Shown here: positions 8,770-17,642 of the stretch, one piece after another | Position numbering within the stretch: position 1 is the first letter of the stretch | Layout: every line of letters starts with the position of its first letter | NCBI RefSeq assembly: GCF_027563465.1 | Contig: NZ_JAPFQA010000004.1 | Location: forward strand, 344,296 to 408,295 | Length of the DNA stretch: 64,000 bases | Direction of reading: 5' to 3' | Source of the DNA: Mesorhizobium qingshengii | Lineage (GTDB): Bacteria > Pseudomonadota > Alphaproteobacteria > Rhizobiales > Rhizobiaceae | The notes under the pieces: generated by a model | The model's input: the letters and a program-made list of their open reading frames with translations, nothing else | Database searches by the model: none | What the model was told of the DNA's origin: nothing | Made by a program: the position numbers and the translations under genes

Positions 8770-10203
8770 CTACTGCTGGACGGCGTAGCACTCGATGTTC
8801 TTCTTCTTCAAAGCGGTACAGGCCTTCCAGGCGGCGGTCTTCGAACCAAAGCCACCGAAGCGGGCGCGGTAATAGGTGACGCCGTCCTTGTCGAAGGCGA
8901 CGGTGAAGCCGGAAGCGTCGGCCAGCACCTTGGGTGCCTGCTTGGCGGTCTTGTCGAGGACGGCCTGCGCTTCGGACTGTTTCGGCGACGAGGCGACCTG
9001 GATGGCCCAGCCCGACGGCACCGAAGCGGTATTGACCGGGTCGACAGCGGGCGTCGGCTCGGCATAGGCGGCCACGACCTGGGCCGTGGCGACCTGCGGG
9101 GCGGAGACGATGACTGTCTTCACCTTCTTCGCCGGAACAACCGGTTTGGTTTCTTCGACCGCGGCATTGTCGTCGGAGCTGTCATCGTCCTGGGCAACGG
9201 TCGAGTCGTCGGCGACGGCTGCATCGGCTGCATCGGCGCTGGCCACGGCCACCGGCTTGTCGTCCGGCGTCGGCGCGTCGTGCTTGGGCAGCAGCACCTT
9301 GGCAAGTGCCTTGATTGGGTTGCCGCTGTCAGCCTGGGCGACCAGGGCACCGCCGCCGCGCGTCGAAGCCCTGGGCAAGTAGGTGTTGATCAGGGACGCC
9401 ATCTGGTTGTCGCGGCTGCCGCCGGAGGTGCCGCCCATGACCACGGCGACGAGGCGGCGATTGCCGTCCGATACGGACGAGACGAGATTGAATCCCGAGG
9501 CGCGGGTGTAACCGGTCTTGATGCCGTCGACGCCCTTGATGCGCCCCAACAGGCGATTGTGGCCATTGATCCGCTGACGGCCATAGAGAAAGGACCGCTG
9601 CGAGAAGTAGGCGTAATACTGCGGGAAATGTTCCCTGAGCGCGATGCCGAGAGTCGCCATGTCGCGTGCCGTCGTGAACTGGCCGGGGTCGGGCAAGCCG
9701 TTGGCATTGCGGAACACGGTGCCGTTCATGCCCAGCTGTCGCGCCTTGGCGGTCATCATGCGGGCGAAACTGGTTTCGTTGCCGCCGAGCATTTCACCGA
9801 GCGCGGTTGCCGAGTCGTTCGCCGACTTGGTGACTATCGACAGGATCGCGGTGTCGACGGTGACCGAGCCGCCAGCCTTCACGCCGAGTTTGGTCGGCGC
9901 CTCGGCGGCGGCATGGGCGGAAAACACGACAGGTGAGTTCCGGCTGATCCTGCCCTTCGCCAGCGCCTCGAAGGTCAGATAGAGCGTCATCATCTTGGTG
10001 AGAGAGGCCGGATAGCGCCTGCCATCGGCATCCGCCGAGTAAAGCACCTTGCCGGTCTTGGCGTCGACGACAATGGCGGCGGACCTTGCCGCCAGTGACG
10101 AGGCGGCATCGGCAACGACGAACGTCATCGCCATGGCGACGATCATGATCGTTTTAAGGGAAGAGGTGGATTTGGAAACGATGCCCGACAACGCCTGACG
10201 CAC
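8770..10203 (-). CDS. D-alanyl-D-alanine carboxypeptidase (S11 family) with SPOR domain
   Basis: A 477-residue penicillin-binding-protein-type peptidase. Residues 16-38 form a signal or anchor segment. The S11 active site is complete: S67-L-T-K70, S127-A-N129 and K229-T-G231. A low-complexity linker rich in A, D, S and K (about 285-390) leads to a C-terminal SPOR domain of about 75 residues, which binds denuded septal peptidoglycan. It should trim pentapeptide side chains in the periplasm, probably at the division site. I chose the GTG at 10203 because AAAGGAAG precedes it at good spacing; an upstream ATG at 10269 adds 22 residues without homology. The promoter region contains a 23-bp inverted repeat. 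Confidence 0.92.
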   Translation of the reverse strand: MRQALSGIVSKSTSSLKTIMIVAMAMTFVVADAASSLAARSAAIVVDAKTGKVLYSADADGRRYPASLTKMMTLYLTFEALAKGRISRNSPVVFSAHAAAEAPTKLGVKAGGSVTVDTAILSIVTKSANDSATALGEMLGGNETSFARMMTAKARQLGMNGTVFRNANGLPDPGQFTTARDMATLGIALREHFPQYYAYFSQRSFLYGRQRINGHNRLLGRIKGVDGIKTGYTRASGFNLVSSVSDGNRRLVAVVMGGTSGGSRDNQMASLINTYLPRASTRGGGALVAQADSGNPIKALAKVLLPKHDAPTPDDKPVAVASADAADAAVADDSTVAQDDDSSDDNAAVEETKPVVPAKKVKTVIVSAPQVATAQVVAAYAEPTPAVDPVNTASVPSGWAIQVASSPKQSEAQAVLDKTAKQAPKVLADASGFTVAFDKDGVTYYRARFGGFGSKTAAWKACTALKKKNIECYAVQQ

Positions 10204-10283
10204 TGATACTTCCTTTGAATTCTCGTTGCTTCGGAGGCGGCAAAGGGATCCTGCCTCACTTTCGGCCAAGCTACCGAGGCAGC

Positions 10284-10306
10284 GTTACCAATCCGTTTAT
10301 GGTAAC
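10284..10306. promoter_or_regulatory. inverted repeat upstream of the carboxypeptidase gene
   Basis: GTTACCA and TGGTAAC are exact reverse complements separated by nine bases. The site lies about 80 bases upstream of the minus-strand carboxypeptidase start and about 100 bases from the phasin promoter. It could be an operator; the binding protein is unknown. Confidence 0.4.
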
Positions 10307-10363
10307 CGCCGCGTTCACCATTTTCTTCGGGCTTGAAGCTCTCTTTATTCGATTTTTAGCCAT

Positions 10364-10377
10364 TGCCTGCGCAGGCA
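10364..10377. promoter_or_regulatory. 14-bp perfect palindrome upstream of the phasin promoter
   Basis: TGCCTGCGCAGGCA is its own reverse complement. It lies about 35 bases upstream of the predicted -35 box of the phasin gene. It contains TGC and GCA half-sites like the two sites inside and after the promoter, so it may belong to the same operator set. Confidence 0.5.
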
Positions 10378-10399
10378 GGCCCGCAGGACCAGCGGAATA

Positions 10400-10440
10400 T
10401 TGACTTTTGTGCGGCGCACAATATATTAGCGTGCATTGCA
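10400..10440 (+). promoter_or_regulatory. predicted phasin promoter with two TGC-N3-GCA operator-like sites
   Basis: TTGACT at 10400-10405 and TATATT at 10422-10427 with a 16-base spacer form a good sigma-70 type promoter. The spacer contains the perfect inverted repeat TTGTGC-GGC-GCACAA (10407-10421). GTGCA-T-TGCAC follows at 10431-10441, just after the -10 box. Both include TGC-N3-GCA, with centres 22 bases apart, two helical turns. PhaR/AniA-type regulators of polyhydroxybutyrate granule genes are known to bind TGC...GCA palindromes. Assignment to PhaR is inference. Confidence 0.6.
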
Positions 10441-10489
10441 CAAGGGCGCCCCGAAGAAGGACGCTTCAACCGTCAAGGGAATGCGTGAA

Positions 10490-10819
10490 ATGACCCAGAC
10501 CTATGAGGACTTCAGCAAATACGGCAAAGAGTTCGCCGACACCGGATTGAAGAGCTTCGCTTCGCTCTCCAAGGGCGCGCAGGCGATCGCCACTGAGGCT
10601 GGCGAATACACCAAGAAGAGCTTCGAGGCCGGCAGCGCCGTGGTCGAGAAGATCCTTTCGGCCAAGTCGCTGGAAAAGGCGATCGAGATCCAGTCCGACT
10701 ATGCCAAGCAGTCTTACGAGGCGTTCGTCGCCGAGGCCACCAAGATTGGCGACCTCTATGCCGAGCTCGCCAAGGAAGCCTACAAGCCGTTCGAATCGAT
10801 TGTCGCCAAGGCGAAGTAA
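10490..10819 (+). CDS. phasin family protein
   Basis: A 109-residue, almost entirely helical, lysine- and alanine-rich protein with the phasin pattern: TYEDFSKYGKEFADTGLKSFA near the start, then a central AIEIQSDYAKQSYEAFVAEATKIGDLY block and the typical YKPFE end. Phasins coat polyhydroxyalkanoate granules; rhizobia store polyhydroxybutyrate. I start it at the ATG at 10490 because AAGGGA lies nine bases upstream; an in-frame ATG at 10481 directly abuts that site and is less likely. It is a single-gene unit with its own promoter (10400-10440) and terminator (10885-10915). Confidence 0.88.
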   Translation: MTQTYEDFSKYGKEFADTGLKSFASLSKGAQAIATEAGEYTKKSFEAGSAVVEKILSAKSLEKAIEIQSDYAKQSYEAFVAEATKIGDLYAELAKEAYKPFESIVAKAK

Positions 10820-10884
10820 TTTCGCCTGGGCGAAGTGATTTCGCCCGACGTCACCCATATCTGGCCCTTTGGGCCCGGGACAAA

Positions 10885-10915
10885 GCCCGGCTGCGGAAAC
10901 GTGGCCGGGTTTTTT
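10885..10915 (+). terminator. Rho-independent terminator after the phasin gene
   Basis: CCCGGC (10886-10891) pairs with GCCGGG (10904-10909) around a 12-base loop, followed directly by six T. It lies 66 bases after the phasin stop. Confidence 0.75.
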
Positions 10916-11099
10916 CATGCCAATTTCAGCTCCGGGGCCTCGCGCCCCCTCACGATTGCGAAAATCGGCCGGCACGATTGAAAAAATCGGCCCGGTTTCG
11001 CCACCTAGCCATATTGTCAGCTAAACAGAAGGGCTTAAAATCGTTCATCGAACACCTACATGTCGAACTCGCATGAGGATTCGAAAGAGGCAGGAATAC

Positions 11100-11468
11100 G
11101 TGACTATCGGTTTGACTGCCACGAGACGCGTGGTGCGAATGCAAAACGGGGACGGCGACGGCAATGAGGCCGGCCGTGGGACGGCCGTCATTACGCGCAC
11201 CAAAACCAAAACCAAGAAGCCCAGCCTCTATCGGGTCCTCATCCTCAACGACGACTACACGCCCATGGAGTTCGTGGTTCATGTGCTGGAGCGTTTTTTC
11301 CAGAAGGATCGCGAAGCCGCCACACGCATTATGCTTCATGTTCACAATCATGGGGTGGGCGAGTGCGGGGTCTATACATTCGAGGTGGCCGAGACCAAAG
11401 TGTCCCAGGTCATGGATTTCGCCCGACAGAATCAGCATCCGCTGCAATGCGTGATGGAGAAGAAGTGA
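11100..11468 (+). CDS. clpS: ATP-dependent Clp protease adaptor ClpS
   Basis: A ClpS adaptor, which binds N-degron substrates and delivers them to ClpAP. The core shows [20 protein letters not shown], then [21 protein letters not shown], matching the N-degron-binding pocket and the ClpA-contact region. The N-terminal tail is flexible and rich in Gly, Thr and Lys. I chose the GTG at 11100 because an AGGA lies six to eight bases upstream; ATG at 11139 (giving 109 residues) and ATG at 11073 are alternatives in the same frame. The gene ends six bases before clpA, and the two form an operon. Confidence 0.9.
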   Translation: MTIGLTATRRVVRMQNGDGDGNEAGRGTAVITRTKTKTKKPSLYRVLILNDDYTPMEFVVHVLERFFQKDREAATRIMLHVHNHGVGECGVYTFEVAETKVSQVMDFARQNQHPLQCVMEKK

Positions 11469-11474
11469 GGTAAC

Positions 11475-13943
11475 ATGCCGGCTTTCTCCCAAGGCCTGGA
11501 AAAGGCGCTTCACCAGGCGCTGACGCTCGCCAATGAGCGGCACCATGAATATGCAACCCTTGAACATCTGCTGCTCGCGCTCATCGATGACACCGAGGCG
11601 GCCGCCGTTATGCGCGCCTGCAATGTCGATCTCGACGAACTGAAGCACACGGTGCTCACCTATATCGACACCGAGCTCGACAATCTCGTCACCGGCTACG
11701 ACGAGGACTCCAAGCCAACAGCCGGTTTCCAGCGCGTCATCCAGCGCGCGGTGATCCATGTGCAGTCGTCGGGCCGCGAGGAAGTGTCGGGCGCCAACGT
11801 GCTCGTCGCCATCTTCGCCGAGCGCGAGAGCCATGCCGCCTATTTCCTGCAGGAACAGCAGATGACCCGCTATGACGCGGTCAACTACATCTCGCACGGC
11901 ATCGCCAAGCGTCCCGGTGCATCCGAGACGCGCTCGCCACGTGGCGCCGATGACGAACAGGGCGGCCAGAACGGCGCCGAGCCTCAAGAGGAAGGCGGCA
12001 AGAAAAAGCAGCAGCAGGACGCGCTGACCGCATATTGCGTCAACCTCAACAACAAGGCCAAGGCCGGCAAGATCGATCCGCTGATCGGCCGCGAGTTGGA
12101 GATCAACCGCACCATCCAGGTGCTGTGCCGCCGTTCCAAGAACAACCCGCTCTATGTCGGTGATCCCGGCGTCGGCAAGACGGCGATCGCCGAGGGCCTC
12201 GCCAAGCGCATCGTCGAGGGCGATGTTCCCGAAGTGCTGCACAACGCCACCATCTTCGCGCTCGACATGGGCACGCTGTTGGCCGGCACGCGCTATCGCG
12301 GCGATTTCGAGGAACGGCTGAAGCAGGTCGTCAAGGAACTCGAGGATTATCCAGGTGCCGTGCTGTTCATCGACGAGATCCATACGGTGATCGGGGCCGG
12401 GGCGACATCGGGCGGTGCCATGGACGCATCCAACCTGTTGAAGCCGGCGCTGTCGTCGGGTGCGATCCGCTGCATCGGCTCGACCACCTACAAGGAGTTC
12501 CGCCAGTTCTTCGAGAAGGACCGCGCTTTGGTTCGGCGCTTCCAGAAGATCGACGTCAACGAGCCGACCATCGAGGACGCCATCGAGATCATGAAGGGTC
12601 TGAAGCCCTACTATGAGGAGTTCCACAAGGTGAAGTTCACCAACGAGGCGATCAAGGCCTCGGTGGAACTGTCGGCCCGCTATATCAACGACCGCAAGCT
12701 GCCGGACAAGGCGATCGACGTGATCGACGAGACCGGCGCCTCGCAGATGCTGGTGCCCGAGGCGAAGCGCAAGAAGACCATCGGCATCAAGGAGATCGAA
12801 GCGACGATCGCCACCATGGCCCGTATCCCGCCGAAGACGGTTTCGGCCGACGACGAGAAGGTGCTGCAGGGCCTCGACGTCGAGCTGAAGCGCGTCGTCT
12901 ATGGTCAGGACACCGCGATCACCGCGCTGACCTCGGCCATCAAGCTGGCACGTGCCGGCCTGCGCGAGCCGGAAAAGCCGATCGGTTCCTACCTGTTCTC
13001 GGGGCCAACCGGCGTCGGCAAGACCGAAGTGGCCAAGCAATTGGCCGCCTCGCTCGGCGTCGAACTGATCCGCTTCGACATGTCGGAATACATGGAACGC
13101 CACACCGTATCGCGGCTGATCGGCGCGCCTCCCGGCTATGTCGGCTTCGACCAGGGCGGTCTTCTGACCGATGGCGTCGACCAGCATCCGCACTGCGTGC
13201 TGTTGCTGGACGAAGTCGAGAAGGCGCATCCGGACCTGTTCAACATCCTGTTGCAGGTGATGGACCACGGCAAACTGACCGACCACAACGGCAAGCAGAT
13301 CGACTTCCGCAATGTGATCCTGATCATGACCACCAATGCGGGTGCATCCGATGCGCAGCGCGCGGCGATCGGTTTCGGTTCGACCAAGCGCGAAGGCGAC
13401 GATGTCGAGGCGATCAACCGGCTGTTCACGCCGGAGTTCCGCAACCGGCTCGATGCGATCATTCCGTTCGGCTCGCTGCCAGTGCCGGTCATCCATCAGG
13501 TGGTGCAGAAGTTCGTCATGCAGCTCGAGGCCCAGCTGTCGGAACGTGGCGTCACCTTCGACCTGTCCCCGGAGGCGATCGCCTGGCTGGCCGACAAGGG
13601 CTATGACGAGCGCATGGGGGCGCGGCCGCTCGGCCGGGTCATCCAGGAGCACATCAAGAAGCCGCTGGCTGACGAGGTGCTGTTCGGCAAGCTGAAGAAG
13701 GGCGGCACGGTGCGCGTCACCGTCGAGAAGAAGGAAACCGGCGAGACCGGCCTGAAGCTCGAATCGCTCGCCGACGAGGCTCCGGTCAAGCCGAAGAAGG
13801 AAGAGCCTGAGGATGCTCCCAAGCCGCGCAAGGCCGTGGCGAAAAAGCCCGCGGCGAAGAAGCTGGTGATGCAGAAGCCGGAGCCCAAGGGCAAGGACGG
13901 CGGCAAGCGCAGCCTCGTGCCGCAACTGCCACGAAAGAACTGA
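11475..13943 (+). CDS. clpA: ATP-dependent Clp protease ATP-binding subunit ClpA
   Basis: An 822-residue AAA+ unfoldase that feeds substrates to ClpP. It begins with the Clp N domain (about residues 1-145), which docks ClpS. The first ATPase domain has Walker A G229-DPGVGKT-236 and Walker B VLFIDEIH. The second has Walker A G510-PTGVGKT-517, [12 protein letters not shown], and the IGF-like ClpP-docking loop (around AIGFGS). The last 60 residues are a Lys/Pro/Ala-rich tail that makes it longer than the 758-residue E. coli ClpA; such tails are seen in related bacteria. It follows clpS by six bases and ends at a strong terminator. Confidence 0.97.
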   Translation: MPAFSQGLEKALHQALTLANERHHEYATLEHLLLALIDDTEAAAVMRACNVDLDELKHTVLTYIDTELDNLVTGYDEDSKPTAGFQRVIQRAVIHVQSSGREEVSGANVLVAIFAERESHAAYFLQEQQMTRYDAVNYISHGIAKRPGASETRSPRGADDEQGGQNGAEPQEEGGKKKQQQDALTAYCVNLNNKAKAGKIDPLIGRELEINRTIQVLCRRSKNNPLYVGDPGVGKTAIAEGLAKRIVEGDVPEVLHNATIFALDMGTLLAGTRYRGDFEERLKQVVKELEDYPGAVLFIDEIHTVIGAGATSGGAMDASNLLKPALSSGAIRCIGSTTYKEFRQFFEKDRALVRRFQKIDVNEPTIEDAIEIMKGLKPYYEEFHKVKFTNEAIKASVELSARYINDRKLPDKAIDVIDETGASQMLVPEAKRKKTIGIKEIEATIATMARIPPKTVSADDEKVLQGLDVELKRVVYGQDTAITALTSAIKLARAGLREPEKPIGSYLFSGPTGVGKTEVAKQLAASLGVELIRFDMSEYMERHTVSRLIGAPPGYVGFDQGGLLTDGVDQHPHCVLLLDEVEKAHPDLFNILLQVMDHGKLTDHNGKQIDFRNVILIMTTNAGASDAQRAAIGFGSTKREGDDVEAINRLFTPEFRNRLDAIIPFGSLPVPVIHQVVQKFVMQLEAQLSERGVTFDLSPEAIAWLADKGYDERMGARPLGRVIQEHIKKPLADEVLFGKLKKGGTVRVTVEKKETGETGLKLESLADEAPVKPKKEEPEDAPKPRKAVAKKPAAKKLVMQKPEPKGKDGGKRSLVPQLPRKN

Positions 13944-13960
13944 CCCTGACGAAAGTCGAA

Positions 13961-13985
13961 AAAGCCCCGGAAACGGGGCTTTTTT
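13961..13985 (+). terminator. Rho-independent terminator after clpA
   Basis: AGCCCCG pairs with CGGGGCT around a GAAA-type loop (13963-13980), followed by a T-run to 13985. It lies about 20 bases after the clpA stop and is also preceded by an A-run, so it could act in both directions. Confidence 0.85.
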
Positions 13986-14099
13986 CATTGGCTCAACGGG
14001 TGCAGGTGACCATTCAGATAGCCATCCTGAACGGTGCGCCACGATCGGAAAGTCGAGGATCGTCCAGGCCATTCAAAGCCGATGATCGAAGGCTGAACG

Positions 14100-14534
14100 T
14101 CACCGCACCGCCAGCGCTGCCCGTATCTTTTCGGCATTCCGCGCCAGCACTTCGGGCTTCTCCATCCCGCCCGTGTGCGGCTTCAGCGGGACGCCGTCGA
14201 AGCGCGGGATGACATGCACGTGAAGATGATAGACGGTCTGCCCCGAGGCCGGCTCATTGAACTGCAGGATGGTCACGCCATCGGCGCCGAAGGCTCCCTT
14301 CACCGCCAACGCCACTTTCTGGACGACCGTGAAAAGCGGACCGAATGTCGATGGATCGGCGTCGAGCAGGTTGCGCGACGGCGCCTTCGGCACCACGAGC
14401 GTATGGCCCGGCCCTTGCGGCATCACGTCCATGAACGCCACCACAGCCTCATCCTCGTAGACGCGGTGCGAAGGGATTTCGCCGCGCAGGATCTTGGCGA
14501 AGATGTTGTCGGTGTCATAGGCGGTTTCAGCCAT
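14100..14534 (-). CDS. HIT family protein (HINT-like nucleotide hydrolase)
   Basis: A 144-residue histidine-triad protein. The active-site motif is H103-L-H105-V-H107-V-I in VYHLHVHVIP, and the N-terminal part shows NIFAKILRGEIPSHRVYED and MPQGPGHTLVVPK, typical of the HINT branch. Such proteins hydrolyse nucleoside 5'-phosphoramidates or adenylylated compounds in the cytosol; the physiological substrate is open. I chose the ATG at 14534 because the conserved domain starts there; the frame is open 63 bases further without homology. It is downstream of the LtaS-like locus on the same strand. Confidence 0.92.
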   Translation of the reverse strand: MAETAYDTDNIFAKILRGEIPSHRVYEDEAVVAFMDVMPQGPGHTLVVPKAPSRNLLDADPSTFGPLFTVVQKVALAVKGAFGADGVTILQFNEPASGQTVYHLHVHVIPRFDGVPLKPHTGGMEKPEVLARNAEKIRAALAVR

Positions 14535-14597
14535 GGCGAACGCTCCGGATTGTGGTTCGCCCGGTGTAGCCGAAGCCTCCCGTGGGCGGCAAGGCAA

Positions 14598-15629
14598 TCA
14601 GGCGAGGTCGACCATGCCTGCATCGACAAGCGTGCGGTGGAAACGCCTTTTGCGCGGCGATGCGCTTTCGAAGTAAGGCGCGGCGCACTCGTTCAACAAG
14701 GCGGCTCGCGTGGCGAACACCGCATCGAGCGGCAGCCCGGCCGCCAGCAAGGTCAGCGTCGACAGGAAGGCCGAATCGAGCACCGGCGGAGCAGGGAGAT
14801 CGTCCGGCAGTTCGCCGTTGATGGGCTCGATCGCGTAAAATGTCTCGCGCAAGGCCAGGTCGGAAGGCGGCAAGCCAGTAAGCGATGTGGTGAACGACGG
14901 CTGGTGGTCGCCATAGCGAATGATGATGGCCGGTTGGCCGTCCAGCAGGACTTCGAGCCGTTTGCGAAAGGACGCATAAGCCGCGACGCTCTCGGCCAAC
15001 CGCACGACATATTCGCCGTAAGATGCGACGCCGGTCGCGGCGACGGCTTCGCGGCGCAGTTCAGCATGCCGGTCGACCGGGAAAACGCGGCGGCGGTGGT
15101 CGCCATGGTTCATGAGTGTCGTTATCGAGAGAAAGCAGGGCCTGCCGTCCGCCAAGCGGCGCGAAAGCTGATCGAGCCCATGGTCATAAAGTTGCCCGTC
15201 ATGATTTTCCCGCTTCCAGCGCTCGGCATCGAACGGGGGCGGCAAGGTTTCGGCATAGCTGACATCATCGAAGCCGATCGACTTGTAGAACCGGCCGCAA
15301 CTGACGAAGGAAGGCCGGTCGCAGCTGATATGCGACACGCTGTAGCCGATACCGGTCAGGACAGAGGGAAGCGCATGCCGCACGCGCCCGCTCAGAAGAT
15401 GAAAGACGAAGCGGCTGTCGTTCCCAAACGACAGCGAGGAGAGACCCGTCAGCACCGAAAATTCCGTCTGCAGGGTGCTGCCGCCAAAGACGTCGACATG
15501 CAGCGTTCCACAGAGGCTGTCCGGCGGCGTGAAGAACGGCTCGAATGCCTGATTGACGGGTATGCCGAGCCGTCGCGGGTCAAATGTCGATTCATGCATG
15601 ATCATGACGATATGCGGCGGTTTCTCATA
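14598..15629 (-). pseudogene. LtaS-like membrane sulfatase, C-terminal catalytic half (separated by frameshift)
   Basis: This half encodes about 340 residues of an alkaline-phosphatase-fold sulfatase/phosphotransferase. It begins at KPPHIVMIMHESTFDP, the first strand with a metal ligand, followed by FGGSTLQTEFSVLTGL with the probable catalytic threonine, a SCDRPSF block, and IIRYGDHQPSF with a later metal-site Asp-His. LTA-synthase-like proteins of this kind transfer or remove phosphoglycerol-type groups at the cell surface. It has no start codon or ribosome site of its own. The membrane half lies directly upstream in another frame (15625-16272). One extra base near 15631-15634 would explain the break: omitting it makes the two halves one continuous protein. 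Confidence 0.8.
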
Positions 15630-16272
15630 CGCCGACCGTCTTTGCCGGCACTGGCGGCAAGAGCGGCAGCGGGTCCGGATCGATGTCGACAAAGCCTGGC
15701 AGCCGCGATGGACCCGCGCCGAACCATGAGGCGACAAAGGCGGAGAGATGAACCCGGTCGTCGGTCAGGTGGTGGAAGCGAAATCGCTTCAACCCTCCAC
15801 TCACCCAGAAAACGCATAGATATACGATTGCCGTCGCCCCGAACAACGCTAGTCGCTGTGGCAACGGCATTGCCGGCTCTGCAAACGTCAACGCCAGAAC
15901 AACGATCAGTGCGAGGATCGCGATCATGCCGGCCAGGGCGGGAATTGCCATGCGCGCGTGGTCGGCCAGAACAGTTCGAAAACTGCTTGCCGCGAGATGA
16001 CAGATATCGCCGGCCAGGAAATTGAAACCGAGATGACGATATTTCAGTTTGGAAACGATGCCGATCGCCGCGGTCAACATCAACGCAGCCCACAAGGCGA
16101 CGACGTTGCCTGGAAAAACGAGATGCGCGAGGCCAAAGAGAAGAAAGAAGGTTGCAAAGCCAAGGGGCCACGCCGAGCGCTTGCCTTCCAGCCAGGCAAC
16201 CAGCAACGAGGCGGCCACGAGTCCCGCCGCACCGAGCCATTGCCCGACACCCAGAGATCCCAAACCCTGCAT
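15625..16272 (-). pseudogene. LtaS-like membrane sulfatase, N-terminal membrane half (separated by frameshift)
   Basis: The frame encodes 215 residues with five or more hydrophobic segments (for example VGQWLGAAGLVAASLLVAWL, GMIAILALIVVLALTFA and ATAIVYLCVFWVSGG). It ends with a proline-rich DPDPLPLLPPVPAKTVGV and stops. This is the usual membrane portion and linker of LtaS-like proteins, and the catalytic half continues immediately afterwards in the next frame. As written, it would make only a membrane stub. The ATG at 16272 precedes a good hydrophobic N-terminus. Whether the break is a real mutation, programmed frameshifting or a sequence error cannot be decided here. Confidence 0.75.
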
Positions 16273-16370
16273 GCTTCCCCCGTGGGTGCCTGAGCACCCA
16301 TGCCCCGAGCTTGGCTTAGCGGATTCCGGCTGGACGGTAAACAGCGGCGGCTGCCACGCCGAAAGGCCTG

Positions 16371-17585
16371 TTATTCCTCCAGGTCTTTGCGGAACGGGGT
16401 GTGCTCTCCCAGATATTCGCCCATCCGTTCCACCTCGCGCCGTTCGCGCTTGAGATAGTCGGCAACAGCGTTGCGCAGCCCGGGATGGGCGATGTAGTGC
16501 GCGGAATGCATGGTCACCGGCTGGTAGCCGCGCGCCAGCTTGTGTTCGCCCTGCGCGCCCGCCTCGACCACCTTCAGCTTGCGCTCGATGGCGAAGTCGA
16601 TCGCCTGATGGTAGCAGACCTCGAAATGCAGGAAGGGGTGGTCCTCGATGCAGCCCCAGTTGCGGCCATAGAGCGCGTCGGAGCCGATGAAATTTATGGC
16701 GCCGGCAACATAGCGCCCGTTGCGCCTGGCCATGACCAGCAGGATGTCGTCGGCCATGCGCTCGCCGATCAGCGAGAAGAACTGGCGGTTGAGATAGGGC
16801 CGGCCCCATTTGCGGCTGCCGGTGTCCATGTAGAAGGCGAAGAAGTCGTCCCAGGCCTTTTCGGTGAGGTCCTTGCCGGTCAGCCAGTCGATCGAGATGC
16901 CGTCGGCGAGCGCCTCGCGCCTTTCCTTCTTCATCGCCTTGCGCTTGCGCGAGGCGAGGGTGGCGAGGAAATCGTCGTAGGTTGAAAAGCCTTCGTTGAA
17001 GAAGTGGAACTGCTGGTCGGTGCGATGCAGGAAACCTGCCGCTTCCAGCACCTCCACGTCGCTCTCCTGCGCGAAGGTGACATGTGCGGAAGAGACGCCA
17101 AGCTTGTCGGTGACCGCCTTCAGTCCGGCAGCCAGCCCGGCCTTCACGGTGCCGATGTCCTCGCCCCTGGTGACCAGCAGGCGAGGGCCGGTGACCGGCG
17201 TGAACGGCACCGAGCATTGCAGTTTGGGATAGTAGCGACCGCCGGCACGATCGAAGGCATCCGACCAGCCATGATCGAACACATATTCGCCCTGGCTGTG
17301 CGACTTGAGATAGCACGGGACCGCACCGAGCAGCCTGCCTTGCGCGTTCTCCAGCCTCAGGTGATGACCTTGCCAGCCGGTGCGCCGCACGGCGCAACCA
17401 GACTCTTCGAGTGCGCTCAGAAAAGCGAATGAAACAAGGGGGTTGTAGCCGTTTTCCGTGCCGCTGCGCGTGGTGCCGCCGAAGCTGTTCCACTCATCGC
17501 AGGTGAAAGCGCCGATGCCCGCGGCGACGCGGATCGAATAGTCCGCATTTGCTGTCTGCCCATCGCCGTCGTCGCCCTGATCCAT
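16371..17585 (-). CDS. GNAT/FemAB-like acyltransferase (DUF482 family)
   Basis: A 404-residue cytosolic protein. The N-terminal half has EWNSFGGTTRSGTENGYNPL and FLSALEESG, and the centre has YVFDHGWSDAFDRAGGRYYPKLQ. The C-terminal half has LASRKRKAMKKERREAL, AFYMDTGSRKWGRPYLNRQFF, GRNWGCIEDHPFLHFEVCYHQAIDFAI and LARGYQPVTMHSAHYI. These are the hallmarks of the DUF482 / FemAB-related double-GNAT family. Members are described as putative peptidoglycan-biosynthesis or recognition proteins; the substrate is not established. It sits between the LtaS-like locus and a glycerophosphodiesterase, all on the minus strand. Confidence 0.88.
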   Translation of the reverse strand: MDQGDDGDGQTANADYSIRVAAGIGAFTCDEWNSFGGTTRSGTENGYNPLVSFAFLSALEESGCAVRRTGWQGHHLRLENAQGRLLGAVPCYLKSHSQGEYVFDHGWSDAFDRAGGRYYPKLQCSVPFTPVTGPRLLVTRGEDIGTVKAGLAAGLKAVTDKLGVSSAHVTFAQESDVEVLEAAGFLHRTDQQFHFFNEGFSTYDDFLATLASRKRKAMKKERREALADGISIDWLTGKDLTEKAWDDFFAFYMDTGSRKWGRPYLNRQFFSLIGERMADDILLVMARRNGRYVAGAINFIGSDALYGRNWGCIEDHPFLHFEVCYHQAIDFAIERKLKVVEAGAQGEHKLARGYQPVTMHSAHYIAHPGLRNAVADYLKRERREVERMGEYLGEHTPFRKDLEE

Positions 17586-17642
17586 GAGGCTTATTTAAGC
17601 TCCGTCCGGCTTGGTACAAGTCACGTTTCAGGCAACCCGACC

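Noticed and set aside
10950..14072. A 1040-codon open frame on the minus strand over clpS-clpA
   Set aside because: It is the antisense frame of a real, strongly conserved gene pair. High GC at third positions keeps this frame free of stops, and its translation has no recognisable domain.
14175..16025. A 616-codon plus-strand frame opposite the HIT and LtaS-like genes
   Set aside because: It has no domain and no ribosome site, and covers recognised genes on the other strand.
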